Below are positions 45,244-53,664 of a stretch of 64,000 bases of DNA, one piece after another. The DNA is from HXMU1420-2 sp034670145 (lineage in GTDB: Bacteria; Pseudomonadota; Alphaproteobacteria; Rhodobacterales; Rhodobacteraceae). The DNA is taken from NCBI GenBank assembly GCA_034670145.1, contig JAXMOA010000007.1, positions 186,001-250,000 of the forward strand. The letters run 5' to 3'. The notes under the pieces are model-generated. The model did not search any database. It was not told the DNA's origin and saw nothing but the letters and a program-made list of their open reading frames with translations. Positions within the stretch are counted from its first letter, which is position 1; each line of letters starts with the position of its first letter. The position numbers and the translations under genes are program-made.

Positions 45244-46587
45244 TCAGACCTCGCCCATCAACCTGGGATCAAACGGGTATTTTGTCAGGTTCTCATACCC
45301 GTTCTCGGTAACCAGCACCTGATCTTCCAGCTTGATCGAAAAATCCCCGCCTTCCGGGCTGGCCAAGACTTCGACACAGAGCACCATTCCCGCCTCCAGA
45401 GGATAGTCAAACGCCCCGGGCACCGCCCGATCCGGATAGGCCACCAATGGCCATTCATCACACAGGCCGACCCCATGCATAAGGCAGCCGTATTTGCCCT
45501 TTTGCAGATTGTCGTCCAACCGATGACAATTGGCGGACAGCTCAGGGATCATGACGCCGGGCTTGAGCATCTCCATATTGGTCATGATGTGCTCATGGGC
45601 ATGGCGCATCATATATATCATGTCTTCGCGCGGCTTTTGATCGCCAATCCACCACGTACGAGAGATGTCTACACAGATGCCGTAAGATCCAACCAGATCC
45701 GTGTCAAAGGCCACAATCTCGTTGTTTTGCACGATCCGGCCCCCGCATTCCTGAAACCAGGGGTTCGTGCGCGGACCCGAGGTCAGCAACCGGGTTTCAA
45801 TCCACTCGCCGCCCCGCCTCACATTCTCGGCGTGCAAGACGGCCCAAACATCGTCTTCGCTCATGTTGCCTTGCGGGACGCCTTCACGTGCGACGCGCTC
45901 CATTTCTGCGATGGACACCTCGCAGGCATGAGAGGCACAGCGCATCGCCAGGATCTCATCAGGACCTTTCACAGACCTGGCCTTCTCGGTGACTTCTTCG
46001 CCCTCCATAACCTCAAAGCCCTGAGCCTCAAGGGCGCGCAGCCCGTGCAGCATGACCTTGTCTGCCGCCAACCGGCTGTGCCCGGGGGCGTGTTGTTCCA
46101 AAATCACCCGGACTTCATTGGCAAAGACATCCGCGGCCACATCCACCTTGTCGCCGCGATCAAAGTAAAACAAATCCGCGCCGGATCTGCGCTCGCGCAC
46201 CAGTGGATTGAACTCTGACAGGAACGGCGAATTCTTGTAGTCCCACATCACCATGTACCCGTCTGCACACAGCAAGACGGCGCGAAACGGATTATGTGTG
46301 TTCCACAGCTGCATATTCGTGGAATCCGTCGCATACCGAATGTTCAGCGGGTCAAACATCAACAGACCAGCATATCCACGATCAACGATATGTCGGGTCA
46401 GACGCCGCCACCGATATTCCCGCATGTTTGGCAGGTTCGGCAATTCCAGCCCGGCCGCGGCCCACTCTCCATATGCCAGTTGAGTCGGCCCGATCTCGAC
46501 CCGGTCCTGATCATTCGGCGTCCCATCTCCCAGGGTCTCGGCCCGGGTCGGGTCAATCTTGCGGGTATCGCGAAAATGCTGGTTCAT
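45244..46587 (-). CDS. dddP: dimethylsulfoniopropionate lyase DddP
   Basis: A 447-residue M24-peptidase-fold enzyme that cleaves DMSP to dimethylsulfide and acrylate. The N-terminus MNQHFRDTRKIDP and blocks ATDSTNMQLWNTHNPFRA, GPRTNPWFQECGGRI and LMHGVGLCDEWPLVAYPD are those of roseobacter DddP. The metal ligands known from the crystal structure, Asp295, Asp297, Asp307, His371, Glu406 and Glu421, fall at exactly these numbers here. The frame extends 58 codons upstream, but the ATG at 46587 is the homologous start. It is divergent from the DUF3445 gene. Confidence 0.96.
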   Translation of the reverse strand: MNQHFRDTRKIDPTRAETLGDGTPNDQDRVEIGPTQLAYGEWAAAGLELPNLPNMREYRWRRLTRHIVDRGYAGLLMFDPLNIRYATDSTNMQLWNTHNPFRAVLLCADGYMVMWDYKNSPFLSEFNPLVRERRSGADLFYFDRGDKVDVAADVFANEVRVILEQHAPGHSRLAADKVMLHGLRALEAQGFEVMEGEEVTEKARSVKGPDEILAMRCASHACEVSIAEMERVAREGVPQGNMSEDDVWAVLHAENVRRGGEWIETRLLTSGPRTNPWFQECGGRIVQNNEIVAFDTDLVGSYGICVDISRTWWIGDQKPREDMIYMMRHAHEHIMTNMEMLKPGVMIPELSANCHRLDDNLQKGKYGCLMHGVGLCDEWPLVAYPDRAVPGAFDYPLEAGMVLCVEVLASPEGGDFSIKLEDQVLVTENGYENLTKYPFDPRLMGEV

Positions 46588-46650
46588 GGCTTTTTCCTGA
46601 AGGCTCTGACTATGTCCAGCCTGCCGTGCCACCCGCGCGTGTTCCGTCCA

Positions 46651-46676
46651 AAAAACGAAGCGATGGCGTCGTTTTT
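46651..46676. promoter_or_regulatory. A/T-tract hairpin in the dddP leader/promoter
   Basis: AAAAACGA (46651-46658) pairs with TCGTTTTT (46669-46676); inner GC/GC pairs close a GATG loop, one mismatch. On the minus strand it reads as a stem ending in T6, 64 nt before the dddP ATG, so it could act as an attenuator; on either strand it could be an operator. Confidence 0.45.
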
Positions 46677-46759
46677 CTCCCCAAACCACAGCAAAAAGCG
46701 GTGACGAACGGCGCGATTGAGAAATTGAGCTTGCCTCGAACCCACGATAAAGACGCGGC

Positions 46760-47515
46760 ATGAGCGATGTTTTCCAGTCCAGCCTCCCTTACGATCCGAT
46801 TGACCGCAACCTGCCGGGCATCCAGCCTATGCCGGTTGGCAGCTGGCTGCATTGCGATGACGCTTTCGCAGGTCAGATGGCGTTGCGCGATCAATTGCTG
46901 GCCGAAAAACGGGCCGATGTACTCGTCCTGGATGAAACGGCCAGACCGGCGGCGGAGGAATTGCTCCAATCTGTTCTGGAGGATGCCTACCCCGGTGCCG
47001 TGTCAGAGGTACAGCGCCCGGATGGCGCCATCATCCCAATCGACCGTTCCGATCCGCTGGGCACCTTGTGCCGCATCGTTCAAGAAGATTTTGCGATCCT
47101 GCAAAAACAGGGGGACGAACACGTCCTCACTGGGGCAATCCTCTGTTTTCCCGCCAGCTGGACCCTGTCTGAAAAATTCATGCGTCCCCTGACCGACATC
47201 CATATCCCGGTCAAATCCTATGACGCCAATATCGCCCGTCGGGTCCAGCGCCTGTTTGACGGGGTCCGTGTCGGGCATCCCATGTGGCGCTACAATGTGT
47301 TGTGGTATGATTCCGCCCAGCTGCATCGCCCCAGACCTCAGGGCGTCCCGCGCATACGCCCGGCTCAGGATCAGGCCAAATACCTGCGCAGCGAACGCCA
47401 ATGCATTCTGCGCCTGCCGCAATCGCAGGCGGTGGTCTTCAGCATCCACACTTATCTGTTGCAGGCTCAGGATGTGCCCAAATCATTTGGTGCAGCGTCA
47501 GATCACAAGGGCTGA
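46760..47515 (+). CDS. DUF3445 haem-dependent oxidative N-demethylase-like protein
   Basis: A 251-residue protein of the DUF3445 family, which includes the fungal and bacterial haem-dependent oxidative N-demethylases. Typical blocks are LPYDPIDRNLPGIQPMP at the start, LTGAILCFPASWTLSEKFMRPLTDIH near residue 122 and LRSERQCILRLPQSQAVVFSIHTYL near 210. In the family these regions bind haem and the amine. The substrate here is unknown. It is divergent from dddP and overlaps the next gene's 3' end by 18 bp. Confidence 0.85.
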   Translation: MSDVFQSSLPYDPIDRNLPGIQPMPVGSWLHCDDAFAGQMALRDQLLAEKRADVLVLDETARPAAEELLQSVLEDAYPGAVSEVQRPDGAIIPIDRSDPLGTLCRIVQEDFAILQKQGDEHVLTGAILCFPASWTLSEKFMRPLTDIHIPVKSYDANIARRVQRLFDGVRVGHPMWRYNVLWYDSAQLHRPRPQGVPRIRPAQDQAKYLRSERQCILRLPQSQAVVFSIHTYLLQAQDVPKSFGAASDHKG

Positions 47516-48295
47516 CATCACCACCGGCAAGGCGTCGGTCGAGGTCACCACACATAGAAAGCCGGTCAGCGACAAAACCTGAGTGTTGAGCCGAAAATCT
47601 TCGCCCCGCAACAGGTTGACCGTCGCCATCGAAATGCCGACAGGTCCAGACAGGCACAGGACCACGCCAGTCATGCCCCAGGTTGCCAGTCGGCGGATAT
47701 CGCTGTCGGGCAGGTCGTCAACCAGGCCCTCTGGTTGGTCTGCATCGGGCGCAGAGGCTGGTGTGGCACGCTCCGGTTCCGCAGGCGCCTGATCCTGACA
47801 GTCCTGGCGCGCTGCGGCTGCCATTGCCGCCTCTTGAACCGATGGCGCACGCCGATGCCGGGCGGCAGGGCTCGCAATCTTGTCTGACAGCACAACACTA
47901 GACGGAAGATCGCCAAACACTGCTTCAAACTGCGCGCTGGGCAGAACCGTGTTTGGGGACATCCATTCAACCGCTATCGTTTCATGTTTCTGGAGAATCC
48001 GAAACAAGATGACCAGCAACACCCGCCTGACCTGATCCACATGCGCGCGATCAGATCCAGGAGCGGTCACGCCGATCACCAAACGGGTCTCGACCTCGTC
48101 CGGAAACATACTCAGCTCGACGACCAACTGCTCAGACAGAACCAGCGCCAGATCCCCGGACTGTATGTTCTGGCATTTGACCGCGAAGCCACTTTCTTCG
48201 AATGTCTGAGACACCAGCCCGCAAATGCAGGCCAGCTCTGCCCTGCATTCCGGCGAAAATCGAACCGCGCCATGCAGTCGTACGTTCCCCGACAT
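47498..48295 (-). CDS. membrane protein of unknown function with C-terminal hydrophobic pair
   Basis: A 265-residue protein not recognised as a known family. Residues 1-135 look like a soluble alpha/beta domain; 140-200 are polar and Pro/Ala-rich; two hydrophobic segments (about 207-228 and 236-265) end the protein. Two Cys (CICG) are near residue 23. The ATG at 48295 follows GGAGG; the open frame begins 38 codons earlier. It is convergent with DUF3445. Confidence 0.65.
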   Translation of the reverse strand: MSGNVRLHGAVRFSPECRAELACICGLVSQTFEESGFAVKCQNIQSGDLALVLSEQLVVELSMFPDEVETRLVIGVTAPGSDRAHVDQVRRVLLVILFRILQKHETIAVEWMSPNTVLPSAQFEAVFGDLPSSVVLSDKIASPAARHRRAPSVQEAAMAAAARQDCQDQAPAEPERATPASAPDADQPEGLVDDLPDSDIRRLATWGMTGVVLCLSGPVGISMATVNLLRGEDFRLNTQVLSLTGFLCVVTSTDALPVVMSALVI

Positions 48296-48498
48296 TGCTT
48301 CGCCTCCAGTGTGTGTCACAGGTTGTATCATGAGCAACAGATACAAGCGAAGTTGGGTCACAATCGGGCGGGGCAATGCAATCATAGGGGCAGGACGTGA
48401 TAATTGCACAGCCGCTAGGGCCTTGTACCCCTGTAAAAATCGCTGTTTCAGGCCAGTTTGTGTCCGGGTTTGGGCATTCCTGCCCTATTCCTGGACAA

Positions 48499-49302
48499 CT
48501 ATGGATTGTCGATGCGATAGGCCATGATCGCAATCGCCTGCTGATAGACAGAGGCGCTGTTCCATGCCTGGATAACCTTGAAATTCGGCTCTCCGGGTTG
48601 ATAACCCCGGCCTCGCTTCCATCCCTTTTTCTTCAGGAAATTCGCGGTCGAGGCCATGGCATCCGTCAGATTGTAAAAATCCACCCGCTTGTCGCCGGTC
48701 GCATCAACCCCATAGGTCAAAGCATTGCCCGGCAAAAATTGCGTATGCCCCAATTCGCCATGTTTGGCGCCCTTTGTGTTCATCGTTATCGCACCCTGAT
48801 CAATCAGCTTCAGCGCGCCGATCGCATGGGGGACAAAAAAGTCTGACCGCCGACAGTCATAGGCCAGCGTTACAATGGCTGACACAACCTGACTGTCGCC
48901 CATGAAATTCCCAAACCCGGTCTCCATTCCATGCAGCGAAATCAGGATGCCGGCAGGCACCCCATATTGCTTCTCCAGGGCTGCGTAGAACTCGGGGTTC
49001 TTGGCCTTGCGACGCCGACCCTGCGAGACAATGGCATCCGCGCCACGCACCTTCATGAACTTATCAAGCGTGTATTTGAAACTCTTCTGATTGCGGTCCG
49101 CTGCAATGGTGCGCGTGGCATAGGTCGCCTGAGACAGAGCCTGCAGGCCGCGTTTCTTGACGCCGGATCGTTTGGCAATCGGTGCAAACTCGGCTTTCCA
49201 GGTCTCAAACCCTGCGCTTGTGTTGCCGCAGGTTGCCGCCAGGCCCGGCGCGGCAAGGGCCGACAAAATCAGCGATAATGCTGGAACAAGGGAAAAACGC
49301 AT
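48499..49302 (-). CDS. lytic murein transglycosylase (MltB family)
   Basis: A 267-residue periplasmic enzyme. The signal peptide ends near LAA (residue 23). The SLT-2 core has YGVPAGILISLHGMETGFGNFMG with the catalytic Glu near 127, GHTQFLPGNALTYGVDATGD and FLKKKGWKRGRGY. It makes 1,6-anhydromuropeptides during wall remodelling. It lacks the C-terminal peptidoglycan-binding domain often found. The ATG at 49302 is chosen for the signal peptide. Confidence 0.9.
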   Translation of the reverse strand: MRFSLVPALSLILSALAAPGLAATCGNTSAGFETWKAEFAPIAKRSGVKKRGLQALSQATYATRTIAADRNQKSFKYTLDKFMKVRGADAIVSQGRRRKAKNPEFYAALEKQYGVPAGILISLHGMETGFGNFMGDSQVVSAIVTLAYDCRRSDFFVPHAIGALKLIDQGAITMNTKGAKHGELGHTQFLPGNALTYGVDATGDKRVDFYNLTDAMASTANFLKKKGWKRGRGYQPGEPNFKVIQAWNSASVYQQAIAIMAYRIDNP

Positions 49303-49375
49303 ATCAATCTCCAAATCCAATACAGATAGGCTACCGTCTTGCGCACCAAATTCCAGACAATTTCACGATGCGTAT

Positions 49376-50305
49376 TCAGATAGGTGGCAAAGGCTTGCCA
49401 ACATCTCCCAACAATTTGCGCGCTTCCTGCCCCAATGCCTCTGACAATTGCCCTCCGCCAGCCCGGGTGCCGGGCAGGTCTGGCTCGACCAGTGCCAGTG
49501 CCCGCTGGGCCATCGGGTGGGCAATGCGGCGCAGCACGATGTCATCGCGTCGCTGCGCCTCGGTCGCGGCATAAAGACGGGGCAAGATCGCCACGCCAGC
49601 CCCGGCCGCGGCCATCAGCCGGATCGCGTCCAGACTTGTGCCTTCATATTCATCCGAAACCGTACCCCCGGCTTGCTCGGCCAGGGCCGCCACGATCCGC
49701 GACAGGCGATGCCGCACTCCGATCGTCAGCAACATCCGCCCGGCCAACGCCTTCAATGGCAAGGGCGCGGTGCTTTGGGCCAAGGGATCATCCAAAGGCA
49801 CCGCCGCCCAGAAATCTTCCTCAAACAAGGGGCGCGGTCGTCCTTCCGGGTGATCTTCCGGGGTGGAGATTATCATATCCAACCGCCCCGATCTCAGACC
49901 CTGATCCAGATCCTGCGTGGCTTCTTCGCGCACCACCAGACGGAAATCCGGGTGATCATCATGAAGCCGCTGCACCACATTGGGCAACAGATAGGGGCCG
50001 ATCGACGGCAGCACGCCCAATCGCAACCGACCATCAAAGATGCCAGTGCCCTTGACGGCCGCCCGCAGATCCTCGACCGAGTTCAAAATGCGGCGCGCGC
50101 GCAGGACAACCTCGGTCCCCTGGGCCGTCAATACGGCACCTCCACGGCCCCGATCAAACAGCCGAACACCCAGATCGGCCTCAACTTCTGCAATTTGTGC
50201 CGAAAGGCTGGGCTGGCTCACGTTCAACCGGCCAGCCGCCAGGCCAAAGCGGCCCGTATCGGCAACCGCCACCAGATATTGCAATTGTCGCAAGGTCGGA
50301 CGCAT
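49376..50305 (-). CDS. OxyR-like LysR regulator without cysteines
   Basis: A 309-residue LysR protein. The HTH is FGLAAGRLNVSQPSLSAQIAEVE and the effector domain starts GRLRLGVLPSIGPYLLPNVV, the pattern of OxyR-type proteins. OxyR senses peroxide through two cysteines; this protein has none, and the region expected to hold the peroxidatic Cys reads LLTIGVRHRLSRIV. It is divergent from the bicarbonate transporter gene (125 bp AT-rich gap) and probably controls it. Confidence 0.85.
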   Translation of the reverse strand: MRPTLRQLQYLVAVADTGRFGLAAGRLNVSQPSLSAQIAEVEADLGVRLFDRGRGGAVLTAQGTEVVLRARRILNSVEDLRAAVKGTGIFDGRLRLGVLPSIGPYLLPNVVQRLHDDHPDFRLVVREEATQDLDQGLRSGRLDMIISTPEDHPEGRPRPLFEEDFWAAVPLDDPLAQSTAPLPLKALAGRMLLTIGVRHRLSRIVAALAEQAGGTVSDEYEGTSLDAIRLMAAAGAGVAILPRLYAATEAQRRDDIVLRRIAHPMAQRALALVEPDLPGTRAGGGQLSEALGQEARKLLGDVGKPLPPI

Positions 50306-50430
50306 TCATAGCCTGAAACTAATTAAACAGCAGCTTTTATATATTTGTTTTTATATTAAGCAAGCGACCATACCGCGCCTTACCGCAACACCGCCCGAAC
50401 ACGGTGCGCTGACAAAGTATAGGTGTAGAA

Positions 50431-51402
50431 ATGGAAACCGCGCTTTCAATGCTGTCCGGCAACCTCTTGGTGCCCACAATTCTCTTCTTCCTGCTGGGCC
50501 TGGCAGCGGCCTTTATCCGAAGCGATCTCTCAATCCCGGATGGCGCGGCCAAGGTCATGTCAATCTACCTCCTCTTCGCCATCGGCTTCAAAGGCGGGGC
50601 CAGCCTTTCGGAAACCGGACCGTCCTGGCAAATGGCCGCTGCCCTGCTGATGGGGGCGGTCCTCTCGCTGGTCATGCCATTGCTCGCCTTCGGGCTTTTG
50701 CGGGTGCTCACCCGGTTGGACCCGGTCAACGCAGCGGCGGTGGCAGGGCACTACGGGTCCATCTCTATCGTGACCTTCGTCACCGCCTCCAACTTGCTGG
50801 AAACTTCCGGCATCGCAGCCGAAGGCTACATCGTCGCGGTCGCCGCCGTGATGGAGGTCCCGGCCATCGTGTCCGCCCTCTGGCTGGCCGCGCGGGGTTC
50901 TGGCAAAGTCGAACAAAGCCCGACGCTCATCCGGGACATCCTTGCCAATGGTTCCATCGTTCTGTTGGCGGGTTCCTTCGTGATTGGCGCCATCACTGGG
51001 GCCGAAGGTCTGGCCCAGATTGATACTTTCATCGTGATCCCCTTTACCGGCGTGCTGTGTCTGTTCCTGCTGGACATGGGCCTGAATGCCGGGCGCTCTC
51101 TGATGCAAAGCCGGTCCGAGATGACCACGGGCCTGCTGATATTTGGCTGCGTCATGCCGGTGCTGGGCAGCCTTTTGGGGCTGGGCGGCGCTCTGGTCAT
51201 CGGCCTGTCGCAGGGTGGTACGTTCCTCTTCATGACCCTTGCGGCGTCGGCCTCTTACATCGCGGTGCCCGCCGCGATGCGAATCGCCCTGCCAGAGGCA
51301 CGCCCGGGAATTTACCTGTCTCTGTCCCTCGGCATCACCTTCCCCTTCAATCTTGCCATCGGACTGCCCCTTTATCAGGCCCTATCCGCGCTGACGCACT
51401 GA
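50431..51402 (+). CDS. sbtA: sodium-dependent bicarbonate transporter family permease (SbtA-like)
   Basis: A 323-residue inner-membrane protein of about ten spans. The characteristic GHYGSISIVTFVTASNLLE near residue 106 and its inverted-repeat partner GTFLFMTLAASASYIAVPAAMR near 268 match SbtA, the high-affinity Na+/HCO3- symporter first described in cyanobacteria. No PII-like SbtB is adjacent. The divergent LysR gene is its likely regulator. Confidence 0.88.
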   Translation: METALSMLSGNLLVPTILFFLLGLAAAFIRSDLSIPDGAAKVMSIYLLFAIGFKGGASLSETGPSWQMAAALLMGAVLSLVMPLLAFGLLRVLTRLDPVNAAAVAGHYGSISIVTFVTASNLLETSGIAAEGYIVAVAAVMEVPAIVSALWLAARGSGKVEQSPTLIRDILANGSIVLLAGSFVIGAITGAEGLAQIDTFIVIPFTGVLCLFLLDMGLNAGRSLMQSRSEMTTGLLIFGCVMPVLGSLLGLGGALVIGLSQGGTFLFMTLAASASYIAVPAAMRIALPEARPGIYLSLSLGITFPFNLAIGLPLYQALSALTH

Positions 51403-51419
51403 GAATCAGGGTTGTACTG

Positions 51420-51451
51420 CGGACCAGCGCCCCATATACGGCGCTGGTCCG
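51420..51451 (+). terminator. GC-rich hairpin after sbtA
   Basis: GGACCAGCGCC (51421-51431) pairs perfectly with GGCGCTGGTCC (51440-51450), plus one flanking C-G, 8-nt loop. It lies 18 nt after the sbtA stop and in the 240-nt leader region of rplS. There is no T-run, so terminator or leader structure remain possible. Confidence 0.5.
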
Positions 51452-51644
51452 TCCGCGTTTGCGGCATCGGACGGTTTGCGGTGTGGTACTTTCTTCGGTG
51501 CGAAGTGCGGCGCAGGCCAAAAGACAAGAAAATTCGCCCTGACCTCTGGCGGGCTGCCCTCGGGCGGGACCCGGTGAAGACCAAGAGCTCTCAGGCCGCT
51601 GTAAACCTTCGCGGACCAACCGCGAGCAAATCGGAGTATATGCG

Positions 51645-52031
51645 ATGAACCTGATCGCAGAGCTAGAGGCGGAACAGATTGCCGCCTTGGGGACAAAGAT
51701 CCCCGACTTCAAAGCAGGCGACACTTTGCGTGTCGGCTTCAAAGTAACCGAAGGCACCCGGTCCCGGGTCCAGAACTACGAAGGCGTCTGCATCAGCCGC
51801 CGCAATGGGGATAGCATCTCCGGGTCGTTCACCGTTCGCAAGATTTCGTTTGGCGAAGGCGTGGAGCGTGTGTTCCCGCTGCATTCCACCAACATCGAAA
51901 GCATCACTGTCGTGCGTCGCGGTCGTGTTCGTCGGGCCAAACTTTATTATCTGCGGTCGCGTCGCGGCAAATCTGCCCGTATCGCAGAAGACACAACTTA
52001 CAAGCCGAAGTCGGCTGGCGCCGAGTCGTAA
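51645..52031 (+). CDS. rplS: 50S ribosomal protein L19
   Basis: A 128-residue L19: FKAGDTLRVGFKVTEG near residue 24, YEGVCISRRNGDSISGSFTVRK and RVFPLHSTNIESITVVRRG, then KLYYLRSRRGKSARI. It sits at the 30S-50S interface. GGAG lies 8 nt before the ATG, and a small hairpin (TCGCGG/CCGCGA) lies just upstream. In many proteobacteria it follows trmD directly; here it is 13 kb away and paired with rpmE. Confidence 0.97.
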   Translation: MNLIAELEAEQIAALGTKIPDFKAGDTLRVGFKVTEGTRSRVQNYEGVCISRRNGDSISGSFTVRKISFGEGVERVFPLHSTNIESITVVRRGRVRRAKLYYLRSRRGKSARIAEDTTYKPKSAGAES

Positions 52032-52042
52032 GGAGCGGATCG

Positions 52043-52264
52043 ATGAAAAAAGACACGCACCCAGATTACCATGTGATCGACGTCAAAATGACCGACGGCA
52101 CGATCTACCAGATGAAATCCACCTGGGGCGCCGAAGGCGATACCCTGGCGCTGGATGTTGACCCAACCGTACATCCGGCCTGGACCGGTGGTGGCGCGCG
52201 CCTCATGGACGCCGGCGGCCGGGTTTCCAAGTTCAAAAAGAAATACGAAGGCCTGGGCTTTTAA
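52043..52264 (+). CDS. rpmE: 50S ribosomal protein L31
   Basis: A 73-residue L31. It begins MKKDTHPDYHVIDVKMTDG and ends RVSKFKKKYEGLGF. The zinc-binding cysteines of the C+ type are absent, as in the usual alphaproteobacterial form. It is 11 nt downstream of rplS and closed by a strong terminator. Confidence 0.96.
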   Translation: MKKDTHPDYHVIDVKMTDGTIYQMKSTWGAEGDTLALDVDPTVHPAWTGGGARLMDAGGRVSKFKKKYEGLGF

Positions 52265-52285
52265 GCCAGCCTCTCGACCAGAAGT

Positions 52286-52312
52286 GGGCCGCCCGATGGG
52301 GCGGCCCTTTTT
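52286..52312 (+). terminator. rho-independent terminator after rplS-rpmE
   Basis: GGGCCGCCC (52286-52294) pairs perfectly with GGGCGGCCC (52299-52307) across GATG, followed by five T. Confidence 0.92.
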
Positions 52313-52354
52313 CGTTCTACAGGTCTTTTACGTCAGATGTCTTTGGGGGGTAGG

Positions 52355-53125
52355 ATGACAAACCGGCATGTCCTGATCAATCAGAACTTCTGGAACGATG
52401 CCGCGCCGGATTGGGTCGCTTCGGGCCAAAGGCTCTGGGCGGCCGAGACGCCGGTGTGGGGCATCTGGGGCCTGCCAGAGGCCGAGGTGACTCTCCTGCC
52501 CGACGACATGTCAGGACTGGATGCAATCGAATTGGGCTGCGGCACAGGTTATGTCTCGTCCTGGATGCTGCGTCGCGGCGCGCGGGTCACCGGCATCGAC
52601 ATTTCACAGCGCCAATTGGAAACAGCCCGGCAACTCGCCTCTCAGCGCGGGGTCAAGATTGCATTTGTCCACGGCAATGCCGAGGCCGTCGATCGCCCCG
52701 ACGCCAGCTTTGACTTTGCAATCTCTGAATACGGCGCGGCCATCTGGTGCGATCCTGATCTGTGGCTGCCCGAGGCATGGCGTCTCTTGCGCCCCGGTGG
52801 CCGACTGGTGTTTCTGGGCAGTCACCCCATGACGATCCTGTGCACCGACGCACGCGGTGCCCCTTGTGATACAGGTTTGCACCGCCCTTACCGGGATCTC
52901 AGATCCGCGGATTGGACCCAGGTCGAAATCGACCCGGGAGGGATCGAATTCAATCGCAGTTTCTCGGGCTGGCTCGATCTGTTCCGACGTACCGGGTTCG
53001 AGGTCCAGAATTACCTCGAACTCTATGCGCCCGCCGGAACGACCCAGGACCAATTCTCGATTCCCGCAGCTTGGGCCCAGAAATATCCGGCAGAACAGGT
53101 CTGGTTTCTGCGCAAACCAGCGTAA
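52355..53125 (+). CDS. class I SAM-dependent methyltransferase
   Basis: A 256-residue protein. Motif I IELGCGTGYVSSWML near residue 60, the acidic residue in GIDISQRQLE, and LRPGGRLVFLGSHP near 153 define the Methyltransf_11-type fold. N-terminal INQNFWNDAAPDWVASGQRLW is shared by similar actinobacterial and roseobacter proteins of unknown substrate. The start at 52355 follows GGGGGGTAGG. Confidence 0.86.
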   Translation: MTNRHVLINQNFWNDAAPDWVASGQRLWAAETPVWGIWGLPEAEVTLLPDDMSGLDAIELGCGTGYVSSWMLRRGARVTGIDISQRQLETARQLASQRGVKIAFVHGNAEAVDRPDASFDFAISEYGAAIWCDPDLWLPEAWRLLRPGGRLVFLGSHPMTILCTDARGAPCDTGLHRPYRDLRSADWTQVEIDPGGIEFNRSFSGWLDLFRRTGFEVQNYLELYAPAGTTQDQFSIPAAWAQKYPAEQVWFLRKPA

Positions 53126-53664
53126 CACAAAACTGTGACCTGGCTGTTATTGCTGCGTTGCAACATGGCGCTAGTTGGCCGTGTAATTGGACGGTAAGTA
53201 TTTGAACTTTCGCCCGCGCCCGGTTTTAGCCAAAGGCGCGGGCAATCCACTTTTTGTGCTACGAATTCTCGCCCGGCACTTTGCCGCCGGGCCCTGATCC
53301 AAAGTATAGCGCCACACTCCTTTCGGCTGCCACAATGTACCTTTCCCCCGCTGCGCGGCAGCGCGGGTTCGTTTAGACCAGCCGAACACAGTGTTCGCGT
53401 AACGAGGAAGGTACAGGCTGCGCCAATCCGGCATAGTTCGAGGCGAAAAGTTTCGTATCGTAGTCGGCAGGAAACCAAAATCGACCCGATGGCGGGAAAT
53501 CCAAACGGATTGACCTCAATTCGAAAAGGTCTGGGCGCGTCTTCCATTACGTCAACAGTGTTCCAAATGCAGGCGCCGGGTTCACTTCCCGGGCTTGCGG
53601 GCAGGCGCCCATTTCGCGCGCCTGCTGACTTTGAATGGATCACGAAACTTGAAATGGGGGAATT
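53126..53664. other. 539-bp non-coding region with several stable hairpins
   Basis: No credible gene is seen on either strand. Three GC-rich hairpins lie in series: GCCCGCGCC/GGCGCGGGC (53212-53243), GCCCGGC/GCCGGGC (53271-53292), and CCCGCTGC/GCAGC-GCGGG (about 53346-53366). The first, followed by ACTTTTTG, could end the methyltransferase transcript. The rest may belong to a structured RNA or decayed sequence. The LysR promoter must lie near the right end. Confidence 0.5.

Noticed and set aside
53171..53434. 87-codon minus-strand frame in the 539-bp gap
   Set aside because: Basic, no recognised motif, no good ribosome site, and it runs through two stable GC-rich hairpins; not enough support for a gene.
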